A stretch of DNA of 64,000 nt from Agarophyton chilense (GCA_030374765.1 JARGXX010000111.1:1178001-1242000), one strand, 5' to 3'; positions 46,383 to 56,545 are shown, counted from the stretch's first letter. Program-made: numbers and translations. The notes: generated by a model from the sequence alone, not told the origin.

Positions 46383-49300
46383 CCCAAAGTTTTTCTCAGA
46401 GTGTTTTGTCTCCGAGATCTTGTCAAAGTCGAAACAAAGTTTTCCAGTAAACAAAGTTAACTGAAGTGCATCAGTCAGCGCGCTGTCCTTCTTCGTCAGA
46501 GGATCAGCCAGATTAGAATGTCCAGGAACCCAAGAGATCTTATCCACAGCACCAGTCTGAAATTCGTAGCGAACACATGCAACATCACCGCGGATAGACT
46601 TGTCGATGGAATTCTTTTGTGTGGATAGTGAAGTAAAGAGATCTTTGGAGTCAACAGCCAAACGCAACTTGATTTCCTTCCCAAGTAGCTCGGTGTAGGC
46701 GTTAGAAATAGTCTTACCTTCATCAATGCCCTCAGAAGCGGCGAGGATTTCCGCAGCTGGAACACTCTTAACAGGACGCTTCGATTTGTGGGACATCCAC
46801 GAGATGGCATGGTAGATGGACTGATTCTTCATTTCACCAACCAACAAACCAGTGAGCACACCAAGTTGTCCGCATTCGTCCGTCCTGGAAGCATCAGAAA
46901 AAACCAACACGCTCAGTTCGTGCTGTCTATTATCCGTCGGTATCGGATAAGCAATGGTTGTCCCAAGCTTCTTAAGCTTACGAACAATATTTATCTGTTC
47001 AACCAAATGACAAACCTTAAGTTCCGGTGCTTTCTGCTGCAAGTAGCTTGCATAGAATGAGCAGAATGGTGAAGCTGCAGTCCCAATCCAACCAAGCGAG
47101 CTGTTGGTTGAGGCAAACACGGATTTCTCGATCTTGTTCAGAGATTGATCGAACTGCTTGCGACGTTGCCTAGTGAATGGATATTCTACGACTGCATCCA
47201 ACTTGTCATCTGCATCCGTCTCAATTGTCATGTCACCATTTTGCACCGTGTTGATACCAAAGAACCGAAGCTTTCCTGGACCCTTCATGACATCGCCAAA
47301 CTTGAAACGCTTGTCGAACTCTTTCATGAAATGATTCACCCGATCTCCTTTTCCGGCAGCTTTCAGGTCATCAACAATTTTTGCCACAATTAACACCAAT
47401 TTTCCGTTTTCTTTCTGAAAGAACAGCTGTGGCACATGCACTGATTGCGTGAGTCCAATGTCAAACATAACTTGATCAGACTGACTCTGCCATTTGGCAT
47501 TTGCATTGACGAGGCCATACGCAGCTGTGAGTAGTAACCAAAGATGAGTAGCCTTCATGTGACTTTCCTTCGGAGGGCGAACATATACATCCCTCTGAGC
47601 CTCCCCGGTCTGCAGGAATGCCGCTTTTAAGTCAGCTCTATAGATGTTCCATTCGTATAGAGACGCAATTGACTCAAGGATACGTAGTCCTGTGGGCGGG
47701 CACGTTGTGCAATCTTTGCTCAAGGCATTCTTCAAGTCATCTTCATTACCATGTGGTGCTATGCGAGCTTTCAGCTTAAGCGAGCCATCATCATTGGTCT
47801 TAACCTTGTACAATGTGTGGCTGTTAATGATGTTGGCGTTAGGCGGGACTTGATTATGCGAAACAGGGCGCACAGTCTTGAGAAAAGTCTCCTCCTCCTT
47901 CTTGTAGGCGTTCACCAAGGGAAATTGGTCAAAACCCTGGGCATGATGTCTAAGGAACGGCTTGTTCCCAAAGTGATCAAGCATCGATGAGAGAACAGAA
48001 GTCTCAGTGCTTGTTACCTGTAGCTCAGGTTGCGTAGAACTAGAACTGGCCGCGAATGTCTCATTGTTGAACTTCCATACTTCGTTCGAAATATCCAAAG
48101 TTTCAGTGTCTCCGTCATCATAGTGAATGTTCAAACGTCCATCTTCCTCCTCAGAGTGAACAGTACCCGGATAGAACTGATCTTCGAGAGGCCAGAACAC
48201 TGAGATGTTGTCACCGACAGATGGTTCAACGTTTGCAGACTCAGTGGAAAAATCATCATCAACAGGTTTGATGTCTTCAGACGACGACACTGGAGTATCA
48301 GAGCCAGTTGCAGCATGTCCGGTGAGGTCAAATGAACTCTCCTCATTCGACTCATCAATAGAGTCGATACCTTCTTGCACTAGTTGTGCAAAGCTCTCTT
48401 GAGGTAGGGCTTTACGGGTGTCCTCGAAAGCAACTGTAACTTGTTTGCCTTTGCGTCCAGGTACAGTCACTGAGCGAGCACTGCGGTCAACGGAGAGAAT
48501 TGGCTTGGCAATAGACCATTTTCCTCTCTTCTCGTGGTCTTTCTTATGATATACTTCGACCATGTCGCTGACAGCGATAGGTGGTTCAGAGACCGCCTTC
48601 GAGCGCAAGATGAGCGCTAGCTTCCTGCGAGCGTGAAGTTGATCGCGAGCAGTGCGAACATCATCGGGTACAGTCGTATCAGTGGGCTTTGCCACAACGG
48701 GACATGTAAACCCTTTGGCCAGTTCGAATGCAGACATTGTGTCATTCCCGTACAAGTCATTCGAAATGGAGACAGACTTGTATGCTCCAAGCATAGGATC
48801 AAAGTCCTGTCCAGCAGCTTCTTTCAAGCGGAGAAAGACACTGCGTATGATATTGTGCTTAGACTCGATGGCATTCTTAGAGTGCCTGCCAGGAGGCACT
48901 GGCTGAACTGGAATCCCAAGGTTGTCGATGTAGTCTTTAAACACACCGACTTGAAAGGCTTTGTCTGCCCGAATAGACTCAGGATACCAGAACTGGGAAA
49001 CCCAAGCTGCTTCGAATCCAACAATAGCTTCTTTGAGGTTTGTCGATGACACCGCATGAACACATGAGTACCTCGTGATTAGATCCATTAGATGCATAAG
49101 CAATATTTCATCCAAGTGCAAGTGGTCAACGCACAGAACCTCGTTGAAATTCTTGGATAGTGAGCTGATAGATACCTTGCGGCTCGGTTGCGGAACTGCT
49201 GTTGAACGACAAGCAGAACAACGATTGACCATTTGTGTATCATAAGATGCAACCGTGTCATTCCAAAATCCGTTTCTTTCTAGAAGAAGCTTGTAGTCGG

Positions 49301-50909
49301 TAAGGCTAGCATGTCCGCATACATGCTTGTGTACCTTGTCAATGATTCTCTTTACCTCAGGCCATGGTTTCGAATTGACAGTTACAGCTGAAAGGCATGA
49401 AAGCACAGAGCTCTTACTGCAGTTACCAGTAAAGCGATTGAGCTCGACGTAGCTCAAAAAATCACGGTTGACGAGAGAAATAGATTCCCTTGTACCATTT
49501 GCAAGAAAGACCAGAGCATTTATTCCAATGTGCTCAATGTTGGCCTTGCTGGTCACATTCCTTCCTATGACCCACTGAGATGAACCGTCTAATACCAAAT
49601 GCTTGATTTCGATCAGAGACCCTTGGTCTGATCTGGCTGTCAAAACAATGGAGCCTAAAATGCGGCGTGCTGGACTAGCATGATCTCCTGTCCCATACTG
49701 CCAATGGGTGTGTCCATTGAGCGTGTCGGGAATGGGCCCTAAGGTGGGGTTTGTGGGCATTCCAAGATGTTCACCCAACAGGCCAAGTTCAACTGAGCCA
49801 ATTCCAGCATATGGCGCTCCATCATCAAGAAGAGGTCCTAGTTCAACAGTTGGCATATTTGTAGTAGCAGAGGAACTGCAGAGACGGTTTGTGGTCACAC
49901 TATAATGTGGAGCGGCTGGAGATGTTGCCGTGCTAGACGTAACAGGCTTTAGAGTCGTTGCCATATTGAATCGAACCGTCTTTGTATGCGATTTGTCATC
50001 TGTGTCACGTCTTGAGCTTTCGTGATACCTAGATCGCGAGGAACTCAAGCCATTGGCTCCTGATCTTTGGGGTCTGTCAAAAGACTTGCAATGTGAGGGA
50101 AGTGATCCATCAGCATTGTGGTTGCGTTTCCAATGTCCGTACTTACCGCACAGATCACATGGATACTTCATTGTAGGAGATTGTCCCTTTTGATTGAACC
50201 GGTGTCGCTCATGACGAGTTGTACCACCAGAGCTGGCCGATAAGGTTCCATACTCTTGCGCTGGATGCGAAGTCTTGTCGCATTGCTTGAGTACAGAGGC
50301 TACAGACTGATACGTGATGGCACTTAAAAACTGTTCGTTAGAAGACTGTGAATTTAGGTTTTCGTCCGACGGTGCAGCAGCAGCCATGACAGACACACGC
50401 TGAGAGTCATCAATTGCAGAATTAGACAGTAGCATCAAAGCTGTAATACATTCCGGTAGTTTAGTTGTCGTGGAAATAGAGTTGAATCTTGCAACCTGTG
50501 CAGAAAAACGAGACTCAAAATTCTTCATGGTCTCGGTATTACCACGTCTTGTATTCCAGAGTTGGTTAAAGTCACGATAGGCCTCACTCACCACAGAAAG
50601 AGCGTCTTTCTGATAAATTTTGCCAACTATAACATTGACGGCACCTTCAGTAACCAACTCAGCCTCTGAAATTCCGGAGCAGAGGTCTTTAGCACGCCCG
50701 TACAGCTGGGACTTAAGACAAATTGCTTGCAGAGTAGCTGGGATCTTGTGACTGTTTGAGGCGGGCAGTGCGTTGTGAAATGTCTGCCAAAGATTGACAG
50801 CATCACGATATTCTTCTTGATCACCTTTGCCATCTGTCCATGGCGGGGACTTGGCATCCCAGGAGAACTTAGGCCTGGAAGGCAAATTGGAATTGGGCGC
50901 TGGGCCCAT
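46380..50909 (-). CDS. Gag-pol polyprotein of copia C
   Basis: An open frame of 1,516 residues counted from an ATG at 50930 inside the LTR; the likely start is the eighth residue, ATG at 50909 (MGPAPNSN), shared with element B. Numbering here is from 50930. Gag about 8-300, with a CX2CX4HX4H knuckle at 258-271. Protease active site LLDDGAPYAGIG near 368-379 and IGRNVT near 455-460. Integrase: H534/H540, C571/C574, D602, D656, E689. Tudor-like segment 903-955 (FWPLEDQFYPGTV, YDDGDTETLDI, EVWKF). RT about 1000-1260: D1100 in YRADLKAAFLQTG, and IVDD at 1185-1188 in place of YVDD. RNase H: D1346, E1394, D1427, D1476. No stop or shift. Domain order IN before RT is the copia order. Confidence 0.95.
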   Translation of the reverse strand: MGPAPNSNLPSRPKFSWDAKSPPWTDGKGDQEEYRDAVNLWQTFHNALPASNSHKIPATLQAICLKSQLYGRAKDLCSGISEAELVTEGAVNVIVGKIYQKDALSVVSEAYRDFNQLWNTRRGNTETMKNFESRFSAQVARFNSISTTTKLPECITALMLLSNSAIDDSQRVSVMAAAAPSDENLNSQSSNEQFLSAITYQSVASVLKQCDKTSHPAQEYGTLSASSGGTTRHERHRFNQKGQSPTMKYPCDLCGKYGHWKRNHNADGSLPSHCKSFDRPQRSGANGLSSSRSRYHESSRRDTDDKSHTKTVRFNMATTLKPVTSSTATSPAAPHYSVTTNRLCSSSATTNMPTVELGPLLDDGAPYAGIGSVELGLLGEHLGMPTNPTLGPIPDTLNGHTHWQYGTGDHASPARRILGSIVLTARSDQGSLIEIKHLVLDGSSQWVIGRNVTSKANIEHIGINALVFLANGTRESISLVNRDFLSYVELNRFTGNCSKSSVLSCLSAVTVNSKPWPEVKRIIDKVHKHVCGHASLTDYKLLLERNGFWNDTVASYDTQMVNRCSACRSTAVPQPSRKVSISSLSKNFNEVLCVDHLHLDEILLMHLMDLITRYSCVHAVSSTNLKEAIVGFEAAWVSQFWYPESIRADKAFQVGVFKDYIDNLGIPVQPVPPGRHSKNAIESKHNIIRSVFLRLKEAAGQDFDPMLGAYKSVSISNDLYGNDTMSAFELAKGFTCPVVAKPTDTTVPDDVRTARDQLHARRKLALILRSKAVSEPPIAVSDMVEVYHKKDHEKRGKWSIAKPILSVDRSARSVTVPGRKGKQVTVAFEDTRKALPQESFAQLVQEGIDSIDESNEESSFDLTGHAATGSDTPVSSSEDIKPVDDDFSTESANVEPSVGDNISVFWPLEDQFYPGTVHSEEEDGRLNIHYDDGDTETLDISNEVWKFNNETFAASSSSTQPELQVTSTETSVLSSMLDHFGNKPFLRHHAQGFDQFPLVNAYKKEEETFLKTVRPVSHNQVPPNANIINSHTLYKVKTNDDGSLKLKARIAPHGNEDDLKNALSKDCTTCPPTGLRILESIASLYEWNIYRADLKAAFLQTGEAQRDVYVRPPKESHMKATHLWLLLTAAYGLVNANAKWQSQSDQVMFDIGLTQSVHVPQLFFQKENGKLVLIVAKIVDDLKAAGKGDRVNHFMKEFDKRFKFGDVMKGPGKLRFFGINTVQNGDMTIETDADDKLDAVVEYPFTRQRRKQFDQSLNKIEKSVFASTNSSLGWIGTAASPFCSFYASYLQQKAPELKVCHLVEQINIVRKLKKLGTTIAYPIPTDNRQHELSVLVFSDASRTDECGQLGVLTGLLVGEMKNQSIYHAISWMSHKSKRPVKSVPAAEILAASEGIDEGKTISNAYTELLGKEIKLRLAVDSKDLFTSLSTQKNSIDKSIRGDVACVRYEFQTGAVDKISWVPGHSNLADPLTKKDSALTDALQLTLFTGKLCFDFDKISETKHSEKNFG

Positions 50910-50912
50910 AAC
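50900..50912 (-). other. Primer-binding site of copia C, overlapping the gag start
   Basis: Minus strand GTTATGGGCCCAG directly after the 5' LTR, a perfect complement to CTGGGCCCATAAC of the eukaryotic initiator tRNA-Met anticodon arm. Its ATG (50907-50909) is the gag start codon. Confidence 0.85.
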
Positions 50913-51180
50913 TGAAAGAGTTATGGACACTCTACTGTTCAGTGTCGACCTTGTCGAAGAAGTAGAGCGTGCAAATTGCTAGAGTGTAGTCGTTGTACAC
51001 TATCGGTGTGAGTACCGTGGTTTACAATTCATAATCATGAAGGTCTAAATACACAAAGTCATAACATATAAACGGCCGTAATTAACAACGAACATATTCA
51101 TCAAACTGAATCAAAGATACAAATTCAAATACCAAGCGGGCGCATCCAAAAGCAACCAACCAGAACCGAATAGTTCTATA
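50913..51180 (-). repeat. 5' LTR of copia C
   Basis: 268 bp, one difference from the left LTR (AAGAAG here against AAGAGG). Followed by TCATC. Confidence 0.95.
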
Positions 51181-51339
51181 TCATCACCTTCGTAGGTATT
51201 TCCTGAACCAATTTAGTTCTACACCCACACATCAGTGGCACGAAGGCTCGTTCGCTGAGTTACCCCTCTTCACGAGAGCGGGACTCGAACACCCGAGAGT
51301 TATTTCTTCATTTGGGATTGCTCTATATTTAGACACGTG

Positions 51340-51735
51340 CTTGTTTCAATCTTTTTTGTCCATTTATACAAGCGTGTCCAAGCGGAAACAGATGTTTTGA
51401 ACGGCTTGCGTTTTGGTATTTGGGAACAAAAGCTGAAGTTCATCCCAGAGTTCTTTGGATATATTTTTGTCGTCGTCCAAGAATGTGAGGACGAGAGCTA
51501 AGGCTGAATCACCAAGTCAAAGCATGGTTGTGCTCTTTTCCCTGACGGATTTCTCAAACCAAGTTCTCATCGAGCTGTTTTTGATATTGATTCCTTCGGG
51601 GCGAGGATCCAAACCACTTAGAAAAGCGCTGTGACGACGGAGATAGGCGAGAAGAAGACGGCTCTACAGGATGTTATCGGCGGGGAACTTGAGCTTAGGC
51701 AGCTTACTAAGGAGACTCTCATGAGAATTTGACAT
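51340..51735 (-). pseudogene. Copia gag remnant
   Basis: The minus strand from ATG 51735 reads MSNSHESLLSKLPKLKF, a stop, LLLAYLRRHSAFLSGLDPRP, RTWFEKSVREKSTTM, a stop, LALVLTFLDDDKNISKELWD, LFPNTKTQAVQNICFRL. This is the UBN2-like gag pattern of a further copia element (W..L...F...T....LR..LD). Two stops; no pol part follows. Confidence 0.55.
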
Positions 51736-53267
51736 TTGACGGGAGTGATGAACGGGGTAGCACTATCTACATGCTTAAGCCGGAAAGGATTCCGCTAACG
51801 ATAGTAGAATTGTTCTTCAACTTCTTTCTTCGCTCGTCCCCTACGCGTAGAGGGACCCTTTTTCTTCGGGCTGAACCGATTAGAGGCGTTCGGGTAATAC
51901 ACACTGGGCGGCAAGACCAATCCATAAATCGCCTTTTGTTCTCCGCGCTTTGATCTTTGCTTTGCAACAGAATCTGAACGACGAGACAACCTTTCTCCGA
52001 AGTTTGGCAGAGCACACTCTACCAGACGTAATCATCCGCTGTGATGCGTTCCCAACCGATTAGTTCAAGTCCCCAATCGTTTCTTTACTGGTCTTCAGTA
52101 TGGCAGTCGCCAGCTCCGATCGAAGTCCACGCTGGCGCGGATACCACATTTAGTTGTGTGGGTATCCGGATGGTGTACAAACCTCTAAGCATTGCAGTAG
52201 CAAAGGCCCTGAACAAGCGAGTGCAACTTGCCACCCCAACAGATCGAATCTCACCGCATCTTCTCGGGGAGATCGCAGGACGTTTGCCTCAACTTCAAGA
52301 GAGAGTGCGTCCCAACCCACCCAAGAAGGAAGCGAATAAATATTGGCTGAAGATTTCCTCGCGTGAGATATCTGACAGAGACGCGTAGGCGCACCGAGAT
52401 GATGCGGCGGCGCGGCGGCGAACTTGAGAGGCGTGGTACCCAGCTCCAGCGGCATGCTTGCTCAACGGCCTGCAAGGAAAATGCCAGGTTGTGCCGGTGA
52501 AGCGAAGGGGCTCGCCCGTCCAGCGGACACGAGAGAGAGGGACAGCGGCGACAGTGCACACGAGGTTTACGCGTCGGCAAGGCTGAGAATAGTACGCAGC
52601 GGAGCAATGGGGTACGGGAGGTGGCGTCTAGATCACGTTTGAGACAGACGCGACGGCATATTGAGAACAAAAGATACGCAGCGGCGACGGGGATAAGAGG
52701 TGTACGATGCGGCATCGGTCCCCATCAGAGCGGTGAAACGGCACTAGAGAGGCGAAAGGCCAAAGAGAGGCTGTATGCCGCGGTAGTGCGGCGCGACCAG
52801 TCGGTGCGGGAAGGTAGAAGGCAGAGTTGACACAGGCGATGGATACCATGTTGGACATAATTGTCATCTCGCTTGTCCTTTCGGCTGATGGCTCAAGAAC
52901 AACGCCGGCGGATGCACAATTTATTTCGTCCGTGCAAACGAAGGAGCACACTGTGGCGTGCAGTTCACACAACACGGGTCATCTACTGCGCTCTCGCTTT
53001 GCACGATGCGCACGGACGTCAACAGGAGCGATTAATGACGTTTACTGCCTCGAGCTTCGAAACGCGAAGGCGGACACCAACTGGTTAGGTAAGGCAACAA
53101 TGGGCTTGCTGCCGTGCATTGTAGGCTTCCATTATCCCTTTTTCTTTCTTTGTCATTTGATAGGATTAGGAGTGGCTCTTCCCACTAACCTTTGTGAGGA
53201 TCTTGAAATGCACGAAATAGCGAATCCTGAAAAAGCTGGAGGAACGATGTTTTTCTCTTTTGCCCTC
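51736..53267. other. Region without a recognised gene
   Basis: 52.1-53.0 kb is GC-rich with many overlapping frames on both strands. The frame at 52827-53363 (+, 178 codons) runs into the inverted repeat below and shows no known domain. Confidence 0.35.
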
Positions 53268-53666
53268 AACCATTTTTACTCAAATACTGCCTCCTTTTGC
53301 AATGTAACCCTTCGTCGTCAACATATGCGAGGAGGATTCTTTGGACTGCCTCTCGCCCTGTGAGGGCTGTCTACCCCTCCGGTGAGGATCGCATGGATGG
53401 CCTCTATCTAAATGCTTGTACGTATATTATGAAGCAACAAGTGCTGCGGCCGTCGGCCGCAGATGGCGCAGCGCGCACTGTTCATGTGTGCATCACTTCG
53501 TTTTTCCGCAATGATGCACACATTCCGATGGCGGCGTACGGGTTGGCGTACCGGTGGGCTGTGCAGCGCGGTGCGCCGTGGTGCACAGCCAATTCGCACG
53601 CAGCAATGCCGACGGCGCCAATCAGCCTGCAGCACCTGCGGCGGCAGCAGCCAATGAGCGATTAGA

Positions 53667-53698
<32 letters not shown>

Positions 53699-53974
53699 GC
53701 CACGTGTTTGCGGCCAAAGCACACAAATGCGCGGGCGGTGTCTTGACGCGCGCGCATTTGCGTTGCTCGTACAGAGTACTAATAGTAGTATTTCCTGAAA
53801 AAGGCTAAAATTATGACTCGAATCTCGAGTACTTTCCGAACATATCGTTTCATCACCCTACTAGCTAGGAGGATTCTTTGGACTAGTAGGGCTGTCCAAA
53901 GAATCCTCTTCACATATGTTTTACAAAGGGTTACATTGCAAAAGGAGGCGGTATTTGTGTAAAAAAGGTTGGTT
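53268..53974. mobile_element. Inverted-repeat (MITE-like) element with CTG repeat
   Basis: 53268-53350 and 53894-53974 are inverted copies of about 82 bp (shared core CCTCCTTTTGCAATGTAACC), roughly 85% alike by eye. Between them lies a GC-rich body with a (CTG)9 run at 53671-53697. Next to the right arm, GAGGATTCTTTGGAC at 53869-53883 forms a second 15-bp hairpin with 53894-53908. No transposase. No target duplication could be fixed. Confidence 0.5.
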
Positions 53975-55144
53975 AACACACCCAGGGACCCAAAAAAGGT
54001 CCCATATTCTCGTGCAGTTTTCGGAGCCGCTGTAGTGGACAGAGCAGCTCCTAAACGTCGAGAGGGGTGCTGATGATCACTGAAAAATGCTCCAACAATG
54101 CATCGACAACTAAAAAGCCTAAATCTCTGTGTTGCAACTTCCCTCCTGTTCACTACAACTGATCTCTGAGGCGTTGCTCCCAGACCCATCGATTGTGCTT
54201 CTAATTCTACTTTTAGCTCCCCGACACAAGCGCATTTCATTTCACTTTCTACTCGATGTATTTGTTGCAGATTCTGGCGTTGTAGAATGTAAGACAAATG
54301 ACCGTCACCTGTCTTTGTTTCATTGTCATTATCCGACCCGTTTTCATCACGACTTGAAAGCGAAGGAATTGAAGGAACTTATGACGCACTAGAACGTGCA
54401 TTCGGTTTGGCCCCCTCTTTTGGGTTGTAGGAGCCTTGAACGTTGTCGACACATTCGAATCCACTTTCTATTGAACGCACGTCAAGATTGGAACAAGAAA
54501 AACTCTGTCCTTCTCTACAGCAAAGAACGACTGCGACGTTTTCTACGAAGGAATGTGAACAAAAACTGTTGGGAGATGATTAGTATTTGTCTTATGCAAC
54601 TTCGTACGAGGGTTTATTCGCCTATTATGTACCTGTTGAGCAGGTTGATACAGCAATATGATGCAGGCAATGCCGTTAACTTCTTTTGAACTCACATAAC
54701 GACCGTCCATATGCGGTGTAGCAAACAATGTGGGACGCCCGCCGCTAACCTTGATTTGATATACCTTAGTTTCGGATCGCTTTCCAAACCCAAATCTTTC
54801 AGAGTTACCAGAGGCAAAAAGTTCGTTGGAACGTTGGACATCTGACGCAGCGCGCACGGCAAAACTGACGGGAAAGAGGATTCGATTACTAAAGTTTGGA
54901 CTAGTCGTCCCCCTGCCTCACTGTCCCCCGCACTCAGCGCCAACCGCCTAGCGCGTCGTGGAGTTCTATTGTAGGCCTGCCATGAGCCCCCCCACGACCT
55001 CCGCTAGTCAGACACGTAAGCTGCCAGCTTACGTATGCAGTTCAACAAAGTTAACGGTGGTAACCCCGGATTTCCCATGGTCTTCATCCTCGCTTGCCAC
55101 GCACACAATGGTTTCCATTCCATGTTAAGGGATCAACATAACAG
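53975..55144. other. Region without a recognised gene
   Basis: Short frames only. A 21-bp palindrome ACGTAAGCTG-C-CAGCTTACGT lies at 55014-55034. Confidence 0.4.
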
Positions 55145-55557
55145 TCAGGTATTCTTAACGACGATTACTACTATTGCAGATTGCGTTTCTATGCCTTTCT
55201 CTTTCGTTGTGCTCTAGTTTTCACGCAGCTTCACAGTTCAAGCCTCGGATAAAGATCGATCATATGAACCCACCGAGCAAATGAAATCTTGAGTGACGCC
55301 TCTTGTCCATCGCAAATGTACGCTTCCTGTTGCGTCAAGTCTTTTTTAAAGTAAAAACTCCCCTTATTATTATGCAATGCAGGCAATGGACAAATATTTG
55401 TTCTTCTGATTCTTATCCTTCTAAGAAGGAGAAGGCCCGTAGTACATAAATCTACCAGTTGCAACTTGGAGAAAGAAATGGCTTCCGAAACTCTGGAACT
55501 ACATCATTTATCAGACGAAACAAATTGTGAATACCTCAGTTTGAATTTGCATTGAAC
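55145..55557 (+). repeat. Left arm of an inverted duplication
   Basis: Reverse complement of 56958-57390 over about 0.41 kb, roughly 80-85% alike by eye. Both copies read the same broken protein (VFLTTITTIADC here, VFLATINTLADR in the other). The family is unknown. Confidence 0.65.
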
Positions 55558-55978
55558 GGAGATTTACGCACATAGAAGTGTGGATGCTGCTGTTTCTTGG
55601 TTTTTTATTGGCCGTCTTCGAACCATAGATCATAGAAAAATCGTGTAGAAGATGCCTGATGGTGGCACATTCGACGGTGTTGGAGTGCGGACAAAACGAA
55701 TCAGACACTCTTTCACTCGGATGGGGCCCTAAGAAGGGAGAGAGCGTTTGCAGGCGCTGGCTCAAGCCTGCTGGTGTTGCCGTGTACAGTACTGTAAGGC
55801 CGACTAATCTTTGAAGCTTCGAATAATTATAAATTGTCACTTCAAAACCGTTCGACTCCACCCCAATCAGACATTTTTTACACGATTGTTCCACAAGGGT
55901 ATAATCCTTGTTTTGACGACACCAATGGGAAACCATGAAACAGAATCGAGACTTGCGTGAATCGTGAGCTTTGTAAGT
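55558..55978. other. Spacer of the inverted duplication, left of the solo LTR
   Basis: No recognised gene. A 141-codon minus frame at 55511-55936 has no known motif. Confidence 0.35.
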
Positions 55979-56199
55979 TCTTATTCAAGGTTCTTCAGAT
56001 CTAAGTAAGATCCCAGAGTTTACTAGGCAGCCAAACTATCCTCCAGCTTCAGATTACTGGTCACAGGCTTTTCAAAATTTGTATCTAGTTCTTATCGTTT
56101 TGGTTACAAACTCTTAAGTACCTGTGCCATTATTCCGATCCAGTCCCTAAAGGTTCCTGTAGCCGTTCGTGTCCGATTGTAACGATCAGTTCTCCAACA
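55979..56199 (-). mobile_element. Solo LTR of the copia D family (TSD TAAGT)
   Basis: 221 bp. The minus strand starts TGTTGGAGAACTGATCG and ends CCTTGAATAAGA, as in element D. TAAGT flanks it at 55974-55978 and 56200-56204. It is the product of LTR-LTR recombination of a former full element, and it confirms the TG...GA termini of this family. Confidence 0.92.
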
Positions 56200-56450
56200 T
56201 AAGTTAACGTAGCTCCCAGTAAAATGGTGTATGCACTAACGATTTCGCCAAAATCAGCATTTCTTTGCTTCGGATGCGTTCTGAGAAATATTAAGATCTT
56301 TTGAAGTCGAATAGTTCAAAGCAACCGTGCCCGGAGTCTTCACCAAATTTCTGGACTAATAGCTGGGATGTAGAGCAAACAAGAACATGCCAAAATACAG
56401 TAAAAACAGCAACATCTTGTAATGTGAACAGTGCTTCACGTGCAATATAA

Positions 56451-56545
56451 GTATGAGTTATATCGCACGAGGTTTTTGATATGTATGAGTTATATCGAAA
56501 ACCTCGTGCGATAACCGGTCACTCGGTTTTCGATAAAACTCATAC
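56451..56545. repeat. Overlapping hairpins with a shared arm
   Basis: 56461-56480 pairs with 56494-56513 (one G-T position). 56483-56503 pairs with 56525-56545 (one mismatch). The middle segment 56494-56503 belongs to both stems, so only one can form. GTATGAGTTATATCG is also repeated directly at 56451 and 56483. Confidence 0.75.

Larger units (their letters stand above)
46101..51180 (-). mobile_element. Complete young copia retrotransposon C (TSD TCATC)
   Basis: 5,080 bp: identical-length LTRs, primer site, one uninterrupted gag-pol frame, purine tract. TCATC is present at 46096-46100 and 51181-51185. The two LTRs differ at one position by eye. All catalytic motifs are kept apart from an unusual RT box. 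It is the only potentially active element in the window. Confidence 0.97.

Noticed and set aside
51240-51300. tRNA-like signals on the minus strand (T-arm-like GTTCGAGTCCC followed by D-arm-like TAACTCAGCG), considered as a permuted tRNA gene
   Set aside because: The T stem does not pair in the right register, the D loop lacks GG, and no acceptor stem can be formed in either normal or permuted order.
53408-53722. Minus-strand frame with a polyalanine run
   Set aside because: Produced by the CTG repeat; no other sign of a gene.
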